Assembly (NCBI GenBank): GCA_014529385.2
Contig: CM043967.1
Span: 8,336,501-8,400,500, forward strand
From: Adiantum capillus-veneris
Taxonomy: Eukaryota > Streptophyta > Polypodiopsida > Polypodiales > Pteridaceae
Direction: 5' to 3'
DNA length: 64,000 nt
Shown: positions 45,914-57,274 of the stretch, one piece after another
How positions within the stretch are numbered: position 1 is the stretch's first letter
Layout: every line of letters begins with the position of its first letter
Translations under genes and position numbers: made by a program
Notes under the pieces: generated by a model
Told to the model about the DNA's origin: nothing
Databases searched by the model: none
What the model saw: the letters and a program-made list of their open reading frames with translations, nothing else

Positions 45914-46844
45914 TGTTAGAAGCTGGACACACCCTACGAAAACTGACTACTCGGCAGATTATCATTTTTTGTAATTATTCATTTATTGAGAAAACTCGAC
46001 ATTTCACCTTGTAAATATTGGGGCTTACAGAAGTTTCCAGATTGTATCCCAATTTTGATAGTTAGATTGAGTAGATGGTTGATTTGGAACTTTAGAGTTT
46101 GAGAATTGTAAGGTATTTATACCACTTTTTGACCTTAATAGAAAACCTTTTTGTCATTTTTAAAAAGTTTTGAAGTCTATGAGTGAGCGTATTGTGTACG
46201 AGCGAGAGAGTGTGAGCTTCATCTTGACGCTACGTGCGCACCGGTGGTCAGAATCGAGTGTGGAGAAGTGCAGCATGTTGCCCCCGACGAGAGCTATGCG
46301 CCAATACCTACATTGTGCACGTACAGTCCGGTTTTGTGAGCTCCATCTACGAGCTTCATATGGTGATTCGGTGAGCATACATTGTCCGATTTTGCATTGC
46401 AGCATATCCACGCATTCACATTGAGTAGAGCTACACATTAGGCACTTTAGATTTCAAAAACGAAGACCTGCAGATTTCGGCCAGACATCCTACGTGATTT
46501 TGCACCGGGTGTTTTGGGTTGGAGTTTTGGTTCAAGGACCTTAGAGAGAGCGACTAATTGGTGTTAGTAGGATCTCCTTCTAGTTCTGTGGTGTTTCGAA
46601 ATTGTTTGATGGGTGTCGGCTCTAGAAAGCGTTGTAGGAAGTTTCCTCTTATTCACTCTTGAAGGCTGTGACTTAGACATTGGGTAGAGACATCTGTAGG
46701 AATTAGTTAGGAGTCGTTCGAGTGTAGGTTGACACCTTATGCTTGCTTCCACGCGCCTGCGGGTCAAGCTTCGTCCTTAGCTAACAAATCTTGTTGGGTG
46801 AGTTCTCGCTGTGTTGACGTTCGTCGCGGCGTATCCGTACAACA
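45914..46844 (+). repeat. 3' LTR of the 19.2-kb element
   Basis: 931 bp, TGTTAGAAGC to ACAACA. It differs from the 5' LTR at scattered sites, many of them C/T or G/A changes at CpG or former CpG. It keeps the TATTTATA box (46,114-46,121) and the half-palindrome AGACATCCTACGTG at 46,483. Confidence 0.92.
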
Positions 46845-46849
46845 CTATG

Positions 46850-48000
46850 TGCACTCTATCTCACCCTCCACTATACTCTCTCTCTCTCTCTTCCCACAAT
46901 GCCGTGTACACATATATTCATCCTCCGCAATGTTATATTTTTCTTGAGTAAGATTTCATTCATAACACCCATTCAGGGGTAGCACTAGTCACTAGGTACC
47001 TCTGGATGCAATCCAGCTCATGGCTTAAACTCCATGCTTGGTCGGGTGCTGATAACTCCTACCCTATGCAAATGCTTCCACAACTCTGATGTATATTGAA
47101 AATTGTATAAAATTGTAAATTGTAAGGGGCATCTTTCACTTGGTATCAAAGTGTATGCTTAAGGTTATGGGGATAGCCTAAAGCCTGATACTAGTCGGGT
47201 TAGTTATGCATCGTGCATGCATTCACACACATTGTTTGAGAAAAGATATTGTATTCATGATGCATCTATAAGTGACATTGCTTGGTGGTACTTGTTGGAC
47301 TTGTCTTCTTGAGTGGAAGTGTTTAATTTGAGTTATGGTTGAAGTGTTCAAACAACGGCGTTGTAATTTCTTTGAATTTTTGTTTTGTAGTAACAAATGG
47401 CTCCCAGGTGACGTTTGAATGCTTTAGCCAGGGGAATGAGGTTTTGGTCACAATGTTCAACAATGTGGCGACACGGTTGTCCAAGGATGACAGGAACTCT
47501 TTTACTTAGAAATCGGGACCAAAGTCTTTGGCATGCCAGGAAGCACAACTTGTTGGAGGAGTGTTGTCCATAGTTACCGTACCAGTCACCAAGAACCCTT
47601 CCATCAATTCTTCATCTATATTGACGACAGTCCAAGAGGTTGGTTTGCCAACCTCAGGCTACTTCAACTCAAAATATGGTTAGGCATAGAAGACATGTTC
47701 TACTATTTGGCGATGCATTTCCAAATATTAAGGATTGCCAAAGTTGCAAGAAGTTTGAAACCCTTGCAGCTGTCATAGAAAAAGAAAAGTTAGAAGATAA
47801 CTACATACCACGTTGTTGCATGGGAGGTGAGGGAGTACACTGTCATGAGAGTTAAAAGAATATTCAGAGAATTAGCTCCAAGACACTCATAATATTATAA
47901 TGAAATCATAAAAATCAATTTTTGATGAATAAAAGAAGCGTAGACTCAGTTTTGATTCACTTGTGTACTAAGTTTTCTCTCTCCTTGTCTTGTTTTTAGA
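46850..48000 (+). other. LTR end and tRNA-Met-type primer site of a further element, plus unassigned sequence
   Basis: A CT run near 46,877-46,893 is followed by sequence ending ctttca at 47,138. Two bases later comes TGGTATCAAAGTG (47,141-47,153), close to the TGGTATCAGAGC primer site used with initiator tRNA-Met. This looks like the 3' part of an LTR into which the 19.2-kb element inserted. Between 47,400 and 47,880 short open frames (47,533-47,778; a second frame with KDCQSCKKF) have no recognised match. Confidence 0.45.
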
Positions 48001-49920
48001 TGGATCTTCTTAATTGTCTAGATGAACTCCCGAGTGACTTTGCGCAAAGAGTCTTTTTCAATTATGCAGTTTGATTCAGTTTCCATTGGGGAATTGAATT
48101 GGTTTGAGTTTTGAAGGGGACTAGTGACCACCTTTTACCGAACACTTACGTAGCATGGGAGCTATATGTTGAAGCTCAACTTGAACATTGAACACAAGTG
48201 CCTGATAGGTTTATGACCAACCTACAAATTTGGGTAAAGGAAAAGATCCAAGAAACGATGTTAAAGTGCAATGATATGTTCTTTACCTTAACTTATGCTC
48301 TCTTTTGGACATACCAAGTCGTGAACTCATACTTAGTAATAAGGTCCTTATGCTAAACCAAAGATAAGGCTTTTGTGAGAAGGTCATAATCGAGTATGGA
48401 AGAAGTCAAATAGAAAAAACCGATTCTATTATGTACCCCAAGAATGGTTCAATAGAGTCTATGGATCTATTCTCAAATACAACCCTCACAATGTTACTAT
48501 TACCTTTGATGACTACAAGAAGCCCAGGTGCATTAGTGACTTTGGCGTGGCACAACCAATGGCAACGAACTTGAGTAGGTATTTCTACAGGGTGATGTAA
48601 ATAAACGGCATGATCATGTAAACTGCTTTAATGGATTACCACCCACTGATGTATCACGAGGAGAGGGATGGCACAACAAGACATAAATTTCAATACACAA
48701 GTTGAACTGCTAAACTTTGATACTCGTGATGTGAACAAATATAGGGGTAGGACCTCGGTTGTAGGAACCAAGAATTGGTTCATAGGAACCTTTTGTATTT
48801 ATGTACCTTTCTAGAAATACTATATACCTTTTTGGTCTCCTGCGGTTATAAAAATTTATTTTGATGTAGCACATATTGTTTTGAGGATATAATATTTTTT
48901 GAGTGTTGGTTTATCATTCTAACTAACCTGATTTATGGGGTGTGTGTGTAGATGATTGACATCTTACCTCGAGGGATATGGGTGGATATACTCTTCTGCC
49001 TTATAGTGAAAGAGAATTTCAAAACTGGAGGGGAAGTGCAAAGGCTTGTCACTACCACGCATAACAAGGAAGATAAGAAAAGATTGATGTTTATGGATTT
49101 TATTGTACCAAATACATTCCAAGATTGGTATCATTATGCTACAGAGAACCTCAAGTTTAGACCACTTGAGCATAAATCCTTGCCTGTTGGAAGTATCGAG
49201 TGGATACAATCCAAGTTTGAAACGAATATTGTTGTCACTAATCAAATAGTGTACATAAATGCTTATGAACTTACCCTAATATTGACAAAGGAAACATGGA
49301 TAGCCAGAAACATACTTCCTTTACTAATGGATACGGGATGCTTCGACATTGTTATGTTTAATGTATGGGGCCACTAATGCAAAAACAATGACCAACATTC
49401 CTTTAGTCCAGTACCTTGGAAGCTTTTCTTTGACTTATTTGGAAAGTCACTAATCCACAATCCCTGCCATGTAAAGGTTTTATACAATGCCTATAATAGA
49501 CCTCAGTGCCTAGCAGATTGTGCAAACATAAACAACTCAATTGGATGGGACACATCGCATGTTTTTCCAAAAGAATCTTCTTACTTTGATGACTAATTCA
49601 GGTATAAGAAGGCGATTGTTCACACCAAAATGGGGGTACCTGTAACAAACAAATCCCTTACTCAAGAATGGTATGACTCACTCGCCAGTGAATAAATGTT
49701 TCAACCAAAGATAAAAAAAGATAATTGGGATCACCCATCCGGTATACTGAAAGAATGGGACATTTATTCTCCATTTGTTGAAGGATGTCACAATGGATAT
49801 TACCAAGTGCATTATGTCAGAGCCAATAGGATTTATTAGAAACTTTCAACACACTTGTAGACCTTTCAAAAACCCAAAGTTTGGTGACATAGAAATTGGA
49901 TTAATTTATTATTCTTTGTC
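48001..49920 (+). pseudogene. Decayed unidentified ORF, about 640 codons
   Basis: From ATG 48,001 (MDLLNCLDELPSDFAQRVFF), protein-like sequence continues through several stops and frame changes: WELYVEAQLEH and RFMTNLQIWVKEKIQETMLK, then FYYVPQEWFNRVYGSILKYN around 48,425-48,600. The longest intact piece is 48,952-49,377 (MIDILPRGIWVDILFCLIVK, 141 aa), and it goes on to about 49,920 with ESSYFDD and KKDNWDHPSGILKEWDIYSP. No family is recognised. Position downstream of a primer site and upstream of a gag (58,876) suggests a retroelement accessory gene. Confidence 0.45.
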
Positions 49921-50023
49921 CTAATTCTCTCTCATCTTATCTTCAATTGTCTATTTAATTTGATTTAAGGACTTCGAGTGGGTTAGAATATTTTACTAAG
50001 TGTGACCTTGGTTGATATGGTGT

Positions 50024-50391
50024 TGTCATAATAATCAATATCTAATTCTCCTAAATGATTTTCTCATATTAAACTGATCATTTAATGTGGGGAGGTACCA
50101 GGGGAGAAAAAGCTAGAATATTGGTTAAGCTAGCAGACCGGCCACAGTAGGGATCCAAAGGAGGATCAAAAAGGGGGGGCCATCTGCAAAAGAGCCATGT
50201 GCAACAATGGGCTAAAAAGACCCTAAGGTTCAGCCCATTAAGACTTCCAAAATGCTAAGGTTCCAAAATTCAAAGGTTGTGTCCAAAGGTCAACCCTAGG
50301 GAAAATTGGATGCTTAGTGTGTGTACAAAAGTCTTCTTCAAAGCCTACAAAGGAGGGGGCGAGCCCATTTAGTAGGGGATGAGAGAGAAAG

Positions 50392-50426
<35 letters not shown>

Positions 50427-51611
50427 CTCCCTTTACACAAAGGGAATTAGGGACACATGTCAGCTCCCTAGGCCAGATGCCCACAAGGTGTGCCCAATTC
50501 CTATTGGAAGACCCTTGAAGTGGACCAATGAGAATTAAGCTAGAGTAAATTTAGTTTAATTAATTTAAAAACATTTAATAAAAGAAACCAATGAGAATTA
50601 AGTCTCCTAGAAGACTATTGGGCAGTCTCCCAAGGGGTCCAATGAGCATTCAGGAGCCCAATGGCTTGCCTGATTTCTATTGGCAAAGGGGTCCAATGAG
50701 AGTTTAGTTTAATTATTTAATTACCTAAAGCTCTCACAAAAGGGGAAATGGGGACACATGTCAGAAGTCTATCACTTATGCTGCTTAATAGTCATTGGCT
50801 TGACTTGGGGAGAGTCAGTGAGGCAAAAGCCAGACCAATTTAGCAGGAAGGGCTCGCCCAGGAGAGAGAGGGGGCTGATTTTTGCTTGGCATTGACACAC
50901 ACACACTCACACTTGACCATGTGTGAAGAAAGAATACTCTATCTCCTCCCAAGCTTTAATGGAGAGCTCATCACCTACTCCAAGGTTGTGAGATAGAAGC
51001 CTACATCAACACTCTCTTGGCATGTGGATGCAAATCCAACCAAGATCCAAGCTTCAATGCATGCTCATCTTCTCTACCAAGCTAATTACTAAGCTAAGCT
51101 ATGCTAATATGAGTGATTATGTGAGGAGATGTACATCTTTCTCGTAAGATACTCCTTCTTCCTCTCAAACTACTCTCATACCCTGCTAGCTCTCACCATC
51201 TTCGAAGGTGTGTGAGGTCTTGGGTCTGAGAACGGGGATAATTCAAGTTGTGTTTGATTAAGTGTTTTGCTTAGTGCATGAAGCTTCCATCTTTATTGCA
51301 CTAGCTAGTCTTGAAGGAACACAAAGAATTTTATTGTACAATGTCTCTCTAGATGGGAGAAACCATAATACAAAGCCTTTTGGAGGGGGGACCGGCTCCA
51401 TGCAAATCCGGTCCTCAACTGTTGTCAATAGCTTAATTTCTCTCTCTTTTGAAAGTATTGTTGATGCTATCTAACTAGGTGTTATGCTTTTTGTTGCTCT
51501 CTCCACCCAAGCACTCTTGTAATTCTCATTTGGAATCTATTCTAATGAAATGCCCACTATGTTCATGCTAATTTCCGCTACACATAAGTTATTAGGCCAT
51601 TAAATGTTACA
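50024..51611 (+). repeat. 5' LTR of the 8.8-kb element
   Basis: 1,588 bp, TGTCATAATA to ATGTTACA. It carries a (CA)n run of about 30 bp at 50,394-50,423 that is much shorter in the 3' LTR. Confidence 0.92.
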
Positions 51612-51612
51612 T

Positions 51613-51624
51613 TGGTATCAGAGC
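51613..51624 (+). other. Primer binding site, initiator tRNA-Met type
   Basis: TGGTATCAGAGC one base after the LTR, the standard plant tRNA-Met-complementary site. Confidence 0.9.
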
Positions 51625-52028
51625 TCAAGGTTTCTCTTTTCTTGCTCAAGAAGGGAGGTCCTCAAGCTAGCTACAAATGGTTGATATTATTAATTGCCTG
51701 TGAGTAAGTAGAATACGGATTTTTCAGCCTTGCAGTGCGCCTCCCTTTGTGCAGTTAACGGGGCATCACCGTCGAGAGCTATGGTCTTAATAGTGGAGTC
51801 CTACGGGGCTTGCCTACGGCTTAACCACTATTGAGCTATTAGAAGCTTGACAGGAGCCGGTGCTGTTTTGGTGTTGAAAGACCCTCTCTTCTATTCCTTG
51901 CAATTAATGGTATACGAGCCGTGGGTACAGTAGCTTGAGTGCTTTTTCTAAAGGGGTAAAGAGGAGTAGCAACTAGGGCTTGAAGTGCCAAAGTACACCT
52001 AAAAAGTTTACACCTAAAATTTGTTAGA
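51625..52028 (+). other. Leader between primer site and gag
   Basis: About 400 bp without an ORF of its own. Confidence 0.7.
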
Positions 52029-53216
52029 ATGGCTGACAATAGTAAAGAGGACAATAGTAAGGAGAGTGAAATTAATGTTGATAACTTTGATTTTGCTCAT
52101 GAGCAAGCTACTAATGATGCTTCAATGCTTGTTAACTATCTTGTTTCTAGGCTTCAACAAACCATGGGCAATCCATCTCTCCAAAGTGAAGTGCAACGGC
52201 AGCTCCGTGCTCACGGGATTCTTCAAGCTAATCACCATGACGAGAGAACACCTAGGAAGCCTCCTTGTGAGACTACCAAAAGAGGTCTCTCTCCGATTCG
52301 GGAAGAAGAAGAGAATCCTTATGAAGGGCTCAAGAATTTACTTCTTGATGATGTATCTCCTTCCCAAAGGAGAACTCAAGAGCCTCCACGAAGACGGCGG
52401 GCTAAACGCTCTCCATCACCACCAAAGCGGAGAAGACCATCATATTCTTCTCCCCACCACAATTCAAAGAGGGATGATAAAAAGCAAGAGAAGAAAAAGG
52501 CGAGTAAGAGGACACCCTTTTCTCCATCTTCTTCATCCTCTTCCTCTTATGAAAGCTATGGTGAAGACGAAAAAGATCAAGACAAGAAAAAGGCAAGAAT
52601 GAGGTCACCCTCTTCTCCACCTTCTTCAAATTCTTCACCTTCTGAAGAAAGTAATGCTGCAACCTTTGAACCATCAAAAAGAAGAGGCCATAGGAAATCC
52701 TATGCCGCATGGAAGAGGTCGTCCAAGTTGAAGAAATTCAAAGAGGGAGGGAAGAGCATCTCTTTCCTTACCTATGATGGTACCTTTGGTGCTACGGACA
52801 AAGTCTTGGCCTTTATCCAACAATTCGATGCGGCGTTTGGAGATGAGGGCTTCACGGAGTCCTCTAAGCTACGCCATGTAGCTATGCACTTTCAAAAGTC
52901 CGCCAGACAATGGTGGTCTAGCCTACGAGCCAACGGTGAAGCTCCACGAACATGGAAATCTTTAAGAGCTTCCATTATGAAGCAGTTTTTGGCCACCGAT
53001 GCCAAAGACAAAGTACTCACCGAATGGCGAAGCTTAAAGCTCTCTCCCAATGAATCTATCCACAAATATGTAGACAAGTTTTGGGACCTACAACTCAAAG
53101 CCACTGTCTTCAAAAAGTTGGATTTTGGAGAGCAAAAGCAACAATTTTGTGCGGGCTTAACCAAAGAAATGGCGGAGTATTCAACTCCCAAAGGCCACAC
53201 ACCATATCGGCGGTAA
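52029..53216 (+). CDS. gag: Gag (capsid) with Arg/Ser-rich region, 395 aa
   Basis: The start ATG ([20 protein letters not shown]) is the first long-frame Met after the primer site. Residues about 115-215 are very rich in Arg, Lys, Ser, Pro and Glu, with RS/SP clusters ([18 protein letters not shown]; later runs of Ser). The capsid core follows: [61 protein letters not shown] one-base loss at about 53,181 relative to the sister copy sends the frame to a stop at 53,216, so the zinc knuckle and protease (next frame) are separated from it. Confidence 0.88.
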   Translation: MADNSKEDNSKESEINVDNFDFAHEQATNDASMLVNYLVSRLQQTMGNPSLQSEVQRQLRAHGILQANHHDERTPRKPPCETTKRGLSPIREEEENPYEGLKNLLLDDVSPSQRRTQEPPRRRRAKRSPSPPKRRRPSYSSPHHNSKRDDKKQEKKKASKRTPFSPSSSSSSSYESYGEDEKDQDKKKARMRSPSSPPSSNSSPSEESNAATFEPSKRRGHRKSYAAWKRSSKLKKFKEGGKSISFLTYDGTFGATDKVLAFIQQFDAAFGDEGFTESSKLRHVAMHFQKSARQWWSSLRANGEAPRTWKSLRASIMKQFLATDAKDKVLTEWRSLKLSPNESIHKYVDKFWDLQLKATVFKKLDFGEQKQQFCAGLTKEMAEYSTPKGHTPYRR

Positions 53217-54586
53217 TACACCATACTATGGTGGCCTCTCGAATCAATTTCCAAACGGGGGTTAAAAGAAATAATAAACCCCCGGAAAACAAGGGTTCCA
53301 ATGAGCCTAAGGGGAAGGACAATGTCCAAAAGTCTCCTAAGGGAAACTCCAACAAAGCTAACGAGAAGGGAGTTTACAAAGGTAAGAATAAACTCTCTCC
53401 TAAAGAGCTTGAGCGTTATCGTAAAGATAACCGGTGTTTCAAGTGCGGCGAACAAGGGCATGCATATCGCGCTTGTCCCCAAAAGAACAACCGCCAAGAT
53501 CCTCCTAGAGCTTCCTTGGTTGAAATCCAAGAGGAGGAGACTCACCAAACTCACCACAAAGGATCTCCTCTATGCCATGCTTGGGGAAAGGTAAGAGAAC
53601 ATGATTCTTTTATTCTCTTTGACCCTGGTTCTACTCACAATTTTATATCTATAGAGTTGGCCACCAAGCTAGGAATACAATCCTACGAGATGGGAGATGT
53701 CCTACCCGCAGACAGTGCCTTCAAGGGGCAAGAAGCTTCAGTCACTCCCTTAATCGGGAAATTGAGGCTTCATGTCCAAGGCTATGTGGACAAAGAGGAC
53801 TTCTTTATCTCTCCTCTCAAGCATGAGGATGTAATCCTAGGGGCACCATGGTTTGACAGCCTGGCTGCCGATGTTAAATTTCCTGAAAGGAGAATCTCCT
53901 TTAAGTTCAGGGAAAAAGACATGTATATAGATGCTAAGAAAATGGGTAACACCATCCCCATTGTACATACACCAGCTTTCAACAAGTCAATAAAGAGCTC
54001 TATTTCTGTGTACATGATTTTTGTTAAAGACTCTCAAAATGAACCTAATGCTTTAGCAAAAGAAAATAAAAGCAACCAAAAGGAATTAGAGTTATCCAAT
54101 TTTCTCAAGGGGTTTCAAGATGTTTTTATTGACGACATCCCTTGTGAGCTACCTCCTAAACGAGGTAATGATGACCATGCAATTGAACTTCTTCCAGGAA
54201 GTTCACCGCCTAATAAACCTCCTTATAGAGTTTCTCAAGCTCAACAAGAGGAGATTATGCGGCAAGTGCATGAGTTAGTTGAGAAGGGTATGGTTAGGCC
54301 AAGCTCATCTCCATTTGGCTCACCTGTGCTATTAGTGCAAAAGAAAGACGGCACATATCGTATGTGTGTCGACTATAGAGCACTAAATAGGATCACTATC
54401 AAGAATAGGTTTCCCGTTCCACGGGTAGAAGACCTATTTGATAAGCTACAAGGATCAAGCTACTTCAGTAGGGTTGACCTAAAAAGTGGCTATCATCAAA
54501 TAAGGATAGTTGATCAAGACATTGTAAAGACCGCATTTCGTACTACATTTGGTCTTTACGAATACATTGTCATGCCTTTTGGTTGA
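53081..54586 (+). pseudogene. pol: Gag C-terminus with zinc knuckle, aspartic protease and RT N-terminal half
   Basis: True coding in this frame starts near 53,181. It contains the CCHC knuckle [14 protein letters not shown] (about 53,438-53,480), the protease motif [13 protein letters not shown] (DPG, not DSG/DTG), the second protease motif [14 protein letters not shown], and RT blocks [56 protein letters not shown] and the start of MPFG. A missing base at about 54,583 ends the frame. Residues before about 53,181 in this frame are out-of-frame gag. Confidence 0.88.
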
Positions 54587-55772
54587 CCAATGCACCAGCC
54601 ACATTCAACCACTTGATGGAGAAGCTGTTCAGGCCTCATCGAACCTTCATTGGAGTGTTCTTTGATGATATTATCATCTACTCTAATTCATTGGAGGAAC
54701 ACAAGCAACACCTCCAGGTAATATTTCAGTTTTAAGAGAGAATAAACTTTATGTTAATCGAAAGAAAAGTGAATTTTTCTTGCAAGAGATTCAGTATTTA
54801 GGTCACATTATCTCTCAAGATGGCATCCAAATGGATCCATCCAAGTTAGAGGTAATAAAAGGATGGCCTAAACCAAGGAATCTTCATGAACTAAGAAGAT
54901 TCATAGGTATGTGTGCATACTATAGACGCTTCATAGAAAAGTTCTCACAAATTGCGGGACATGACCTAACAAAGAAAAGCGTTAGGTATACATGGTCTGC
55001 TAAGGAGAACAATGCTTTCGAAAAGCTTATCTCTCAACCTGTGCTTACACTACCGGATCTCTCAAAACCATTTGAGGTCCAATGCGATGCTTGTGGTGAT
55101 TGCCTTGGAGCTGTTTTGCTCCAAGAAGGGCATGCCATAGGCTATGAGAGTCGAAGGCTCGACCCTGTTGAGCAAGCTCTAGGCATATACGAAAAGGAAC
55201 TCCTTGCAGTTCTACATGCCTTATACTCATGGAAGCACTATTTATTGGGGACTCCTTTCATTCTGCGAACGGATCACCAAAGTCTTAAGTACTTCATGAC
55301 GCAGACCAAGCTCTCCGACAAACAAATGAGGTGGGCAAATTTCCTTTTGCAATTTCATTTTCATATTGCTCACATTGCTGGCAAGCATAATCAAGTAGCC
55401 GATGCACTCTCAAGACGACCGAGAGTGAATGCGGTTTCTATAGCAACTCGCAATGATCTATCTTCAATGATAGATAAGTATGCTATTGATCCCGATTATA
55501 GAGATGTGATTTCAGCCCTTGCATTAGGGAAGAAAGAAGAACCATTTACTTTACAAGATGGTTATCTTCTCTATGGCAATAGACTATGCGTTACAAACTC
55601 CCTGCGTGAAAAAGTAATGTATGAATCTCATGCTCCCCCGTATGCGGGGCATAGAGGGATTCAGTCTACCTTAAAGGGAATTGAAACATATTTCTATTGG
55701 CCTACCATGAAAGTGAACATACAAGAGTATGTTTCCAAATGTGTGGTATGTCAAAAGACAAAATTTGATTGA
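54587..55772 (+). pseudogene. pol: RT catalytic half, RNase H and integrase zinc-binding region
   Basis: 54,587-54,740 keeps [16 protein letters not shown] and the catalytic box FFDD. A further one-base loss near 54,740 shifts the frame. The ORF 54,780-55,772 then gives the connection (LHELRRFIGMCAYYRRFIEK), RNase H (QCDACGDCLG, YEKELLAVLHAL, LRTDHQSLKYF, VADALSRRPR: all four acidic sites) and the HHCC region (SHAPPYAGHRG ... CVVCQKT). It ends at a TGA at about 55,771, where the sister copy has an AGA codon. Confidence 0.9.
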
Positions 55773-55787
55773 GGGAAGCAACCTGGA

Positions 55788-56918
55788 TTGCTTCAACCCT
55801 TGCCAATCCCTAATTCACCATGGGAGAGCATATCCATGGATTTTATCTTTGGATTGCCTAAGTCTATCCATGGGAATACGGGAATATGGACGATAGTAGA
55901 TAGGTTCAGTAAACAAGCTCATTTTATACCTGTCAAAAAGACTATCAAAGCCCATCAAATGGCAACCCCCTTCATTTCACAAATTTTCAAATACCATGGC
56001 TTGCCAATGTCCATAGTGTCGGATAGAGATCCTAGAATGACCAATAATTTCTGGAAGGGTCTCTTTGAGAATTTAGGGACAAGGCTAAATTTCTCTTCGG
56101 CCTATCATCCACAAACGGATGGCCAAAGTGAAATAGCTAACCTAACCATTCTCGATCTACTAAAAGCCTATGTAACGGAAGTAGATCAAAGATCCCAATG
56201 GGAGAAGTACTTACCCTTAGTGGAGTATGCTTACAATAACACTGTACATACTTCCACGGGAAAAGCACCTTTCGAGGTAATTGAGGGAAGATCAAAAAGT
56301 CCCTTGCTACTTAAGGTACATGGGAAGATCTTCGCTGCAGATGAGTATAGCCGAGACCTACAAGAATCTTTCCAAAAGATTAAGGATGCTATCTCTATCT
56401 CAAAGCAAAGGCAAAAGGCTGCTGCTGACAAGCACAAAAGAGCCCAAGCCTTTAAAGAAAACGATTGGGTCTTGTTAAAGTTTCCCAAGGCTCGATTAAG
56501 GCACACGACGGGCAAGAATCCTACGGGCCACCAAAAGTACTATGCTAAACTAGCAAAAAGGTACTATGGTCCCTTCCAGATTCTTAGGCCAATCAATGAC
56601 ATGGCCTATCAACTTAAGTTGCCCAATCATTGGCTCATACACAATGCTTTTCATGTGATCCTATTAAAGCCTTACAAAGGAGAGCCACCTCAAGAACCAA
56701 CTATTGAAGACCCACCGGAGATTGAGGACCAAGAGGAGGTGCTGCAGCCCGAGTCCATTCTCCGACATGAAGACAAGGTATTAAGAGGCGGTAAGACTAT
56801 CCGACGATATCTTATTAAGTTTAAGAATTATCCTTTTGAAGATGCTAGATGGATGCAAGGCATACAATTAAAGGATAACCTAAACCTTGTCAATGCTTAC
56901 AATGCTTCCCAAGAGTAA
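55788..56918 (+). CDS. pol: Integrase core and chromodomain, 376 aa segment
   Basis: The segment is in frame with the preceding one apart from the TGA. DDE core: SMDFIFGLPKS, VSDRDPRMTNNFW and TDGQSEIANLTI keep Asp, Asp, Glu. The GKAPFEVIEGRS block, the basic C-terminal fold (KENDWVLLKFPKARLRH, KRYYGPFQILRPIND) and a chromodomain-like tail (ILRHEDKVLRGGKTIRRYLI, FKNYPFEDARWMQG) follow. The chromodomain has lost part of its aromatic cage pattern, as is common in several chromovirus lineages. It stops at TAA 56,918. The apparent ATG at 55,788 is not a real start. Confidence 0.88.
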   Translation: MLQPLPIPNSPWESISMDFIFGLPKSIHGNTGIWTIVDRFSKQAHFIPVKKTIKAHQMATPFISQIFKYHGLPMSIVSDRDPRMTNNFWKGLFENLGTRLNFSSAYHPQTDGQSEIANLTILDLLKAYVTEVDQRSQWEKYLPLVEYAYNNTVHTSTGKAPFEVIEGRSKSPLLLKVHGKIFAADEYSRDLQESFQKIKDAISISKQRQKAAADKHKRAQAFKENDWVLLKFPKARLRHTTGKNPTGHQKYYAKLAKRYYGPFQILRPINDMAYQLKLPNHWLIHNAFHVILLKPYKGEPPQEPTIEDPPEIEDQEEVLQPESILRHEDKVLRGGKTIRRYLIKFKNYPFEDARWMQGIQLKDNLNLVNAYNASQE

Positions 56919-57274
56919 GCAAATGTACAAAATGTTAAAAATGAACAAATTTTTTGTCTTATAAGACTCTCTTTTTCTTTATTTGTGCACAAAAATGAAG
57001 TAGTATGCATGCTTAGATCAAGTTTGTGGAGACGACGTCTCCTAAAAACCAAGTAGAGCTTGTCACTCTACTATGGAAGACTGATAGGACTGATGTGCAG
57101 ACATGCTTGCGGCAGCCTCAGGCTCTCAAGCGCCAAATGGACTAGTCATCCATTATGGAATGATGTCGTAGGGTAACATAGGGATCCTCTACCCGCTAAG
57201 AAAAGGACTCATGAATATGCTTTATCTTCTCTACACCATAGTCGAGGACGACTATGATTTCAAGAGAGAGGTAA
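56919..57274 (+). other. 3' untranslated region and polypurine tract
   Basis: About 356 bp without an ORF. The last bases before the LTR, AAGAGAGAGGTAA (57,262-57,274), form the purine tract. Confidence 0.75.

Larger units (their letters stand above)
27684..46844 (+). mobile_element. 19.2-kb full-length LTR retrotransposon (Ty3/Gypsy, non-chromovirus) with extra genes
   Basis: LTRs at 27,684-28,616 and 45,914-46,844, target duplication ctatg at 27,679-27,683 and 46,845-46,849, a tRNA-Asp-like primer site and a polypurine tract. The interior is about 17.3 kb, far above the usual 4-8 kb. Order: leader with palindromes, pre-gag ORF, gag, protease, RT, RNase H, integrase, second retropepsin-like domain, Trp-motif ORF, non-coding region with palindromes, large coiled-coil ORF, LTR. 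The LTRs differ by several percent by eye, and most genes carry stops or frameshifts, so this is an old copy. Large size, primer type and accessory ORFs suggest the Tat/Ogre/Athila side of Ty3, not assignable more finely here. Confidence 0.92.

Noticed and set aside
52892-53557. 221-codon minus-strand ORF
   Set aside because: Antisense of gag and the protease region in the 8.8-kb element.
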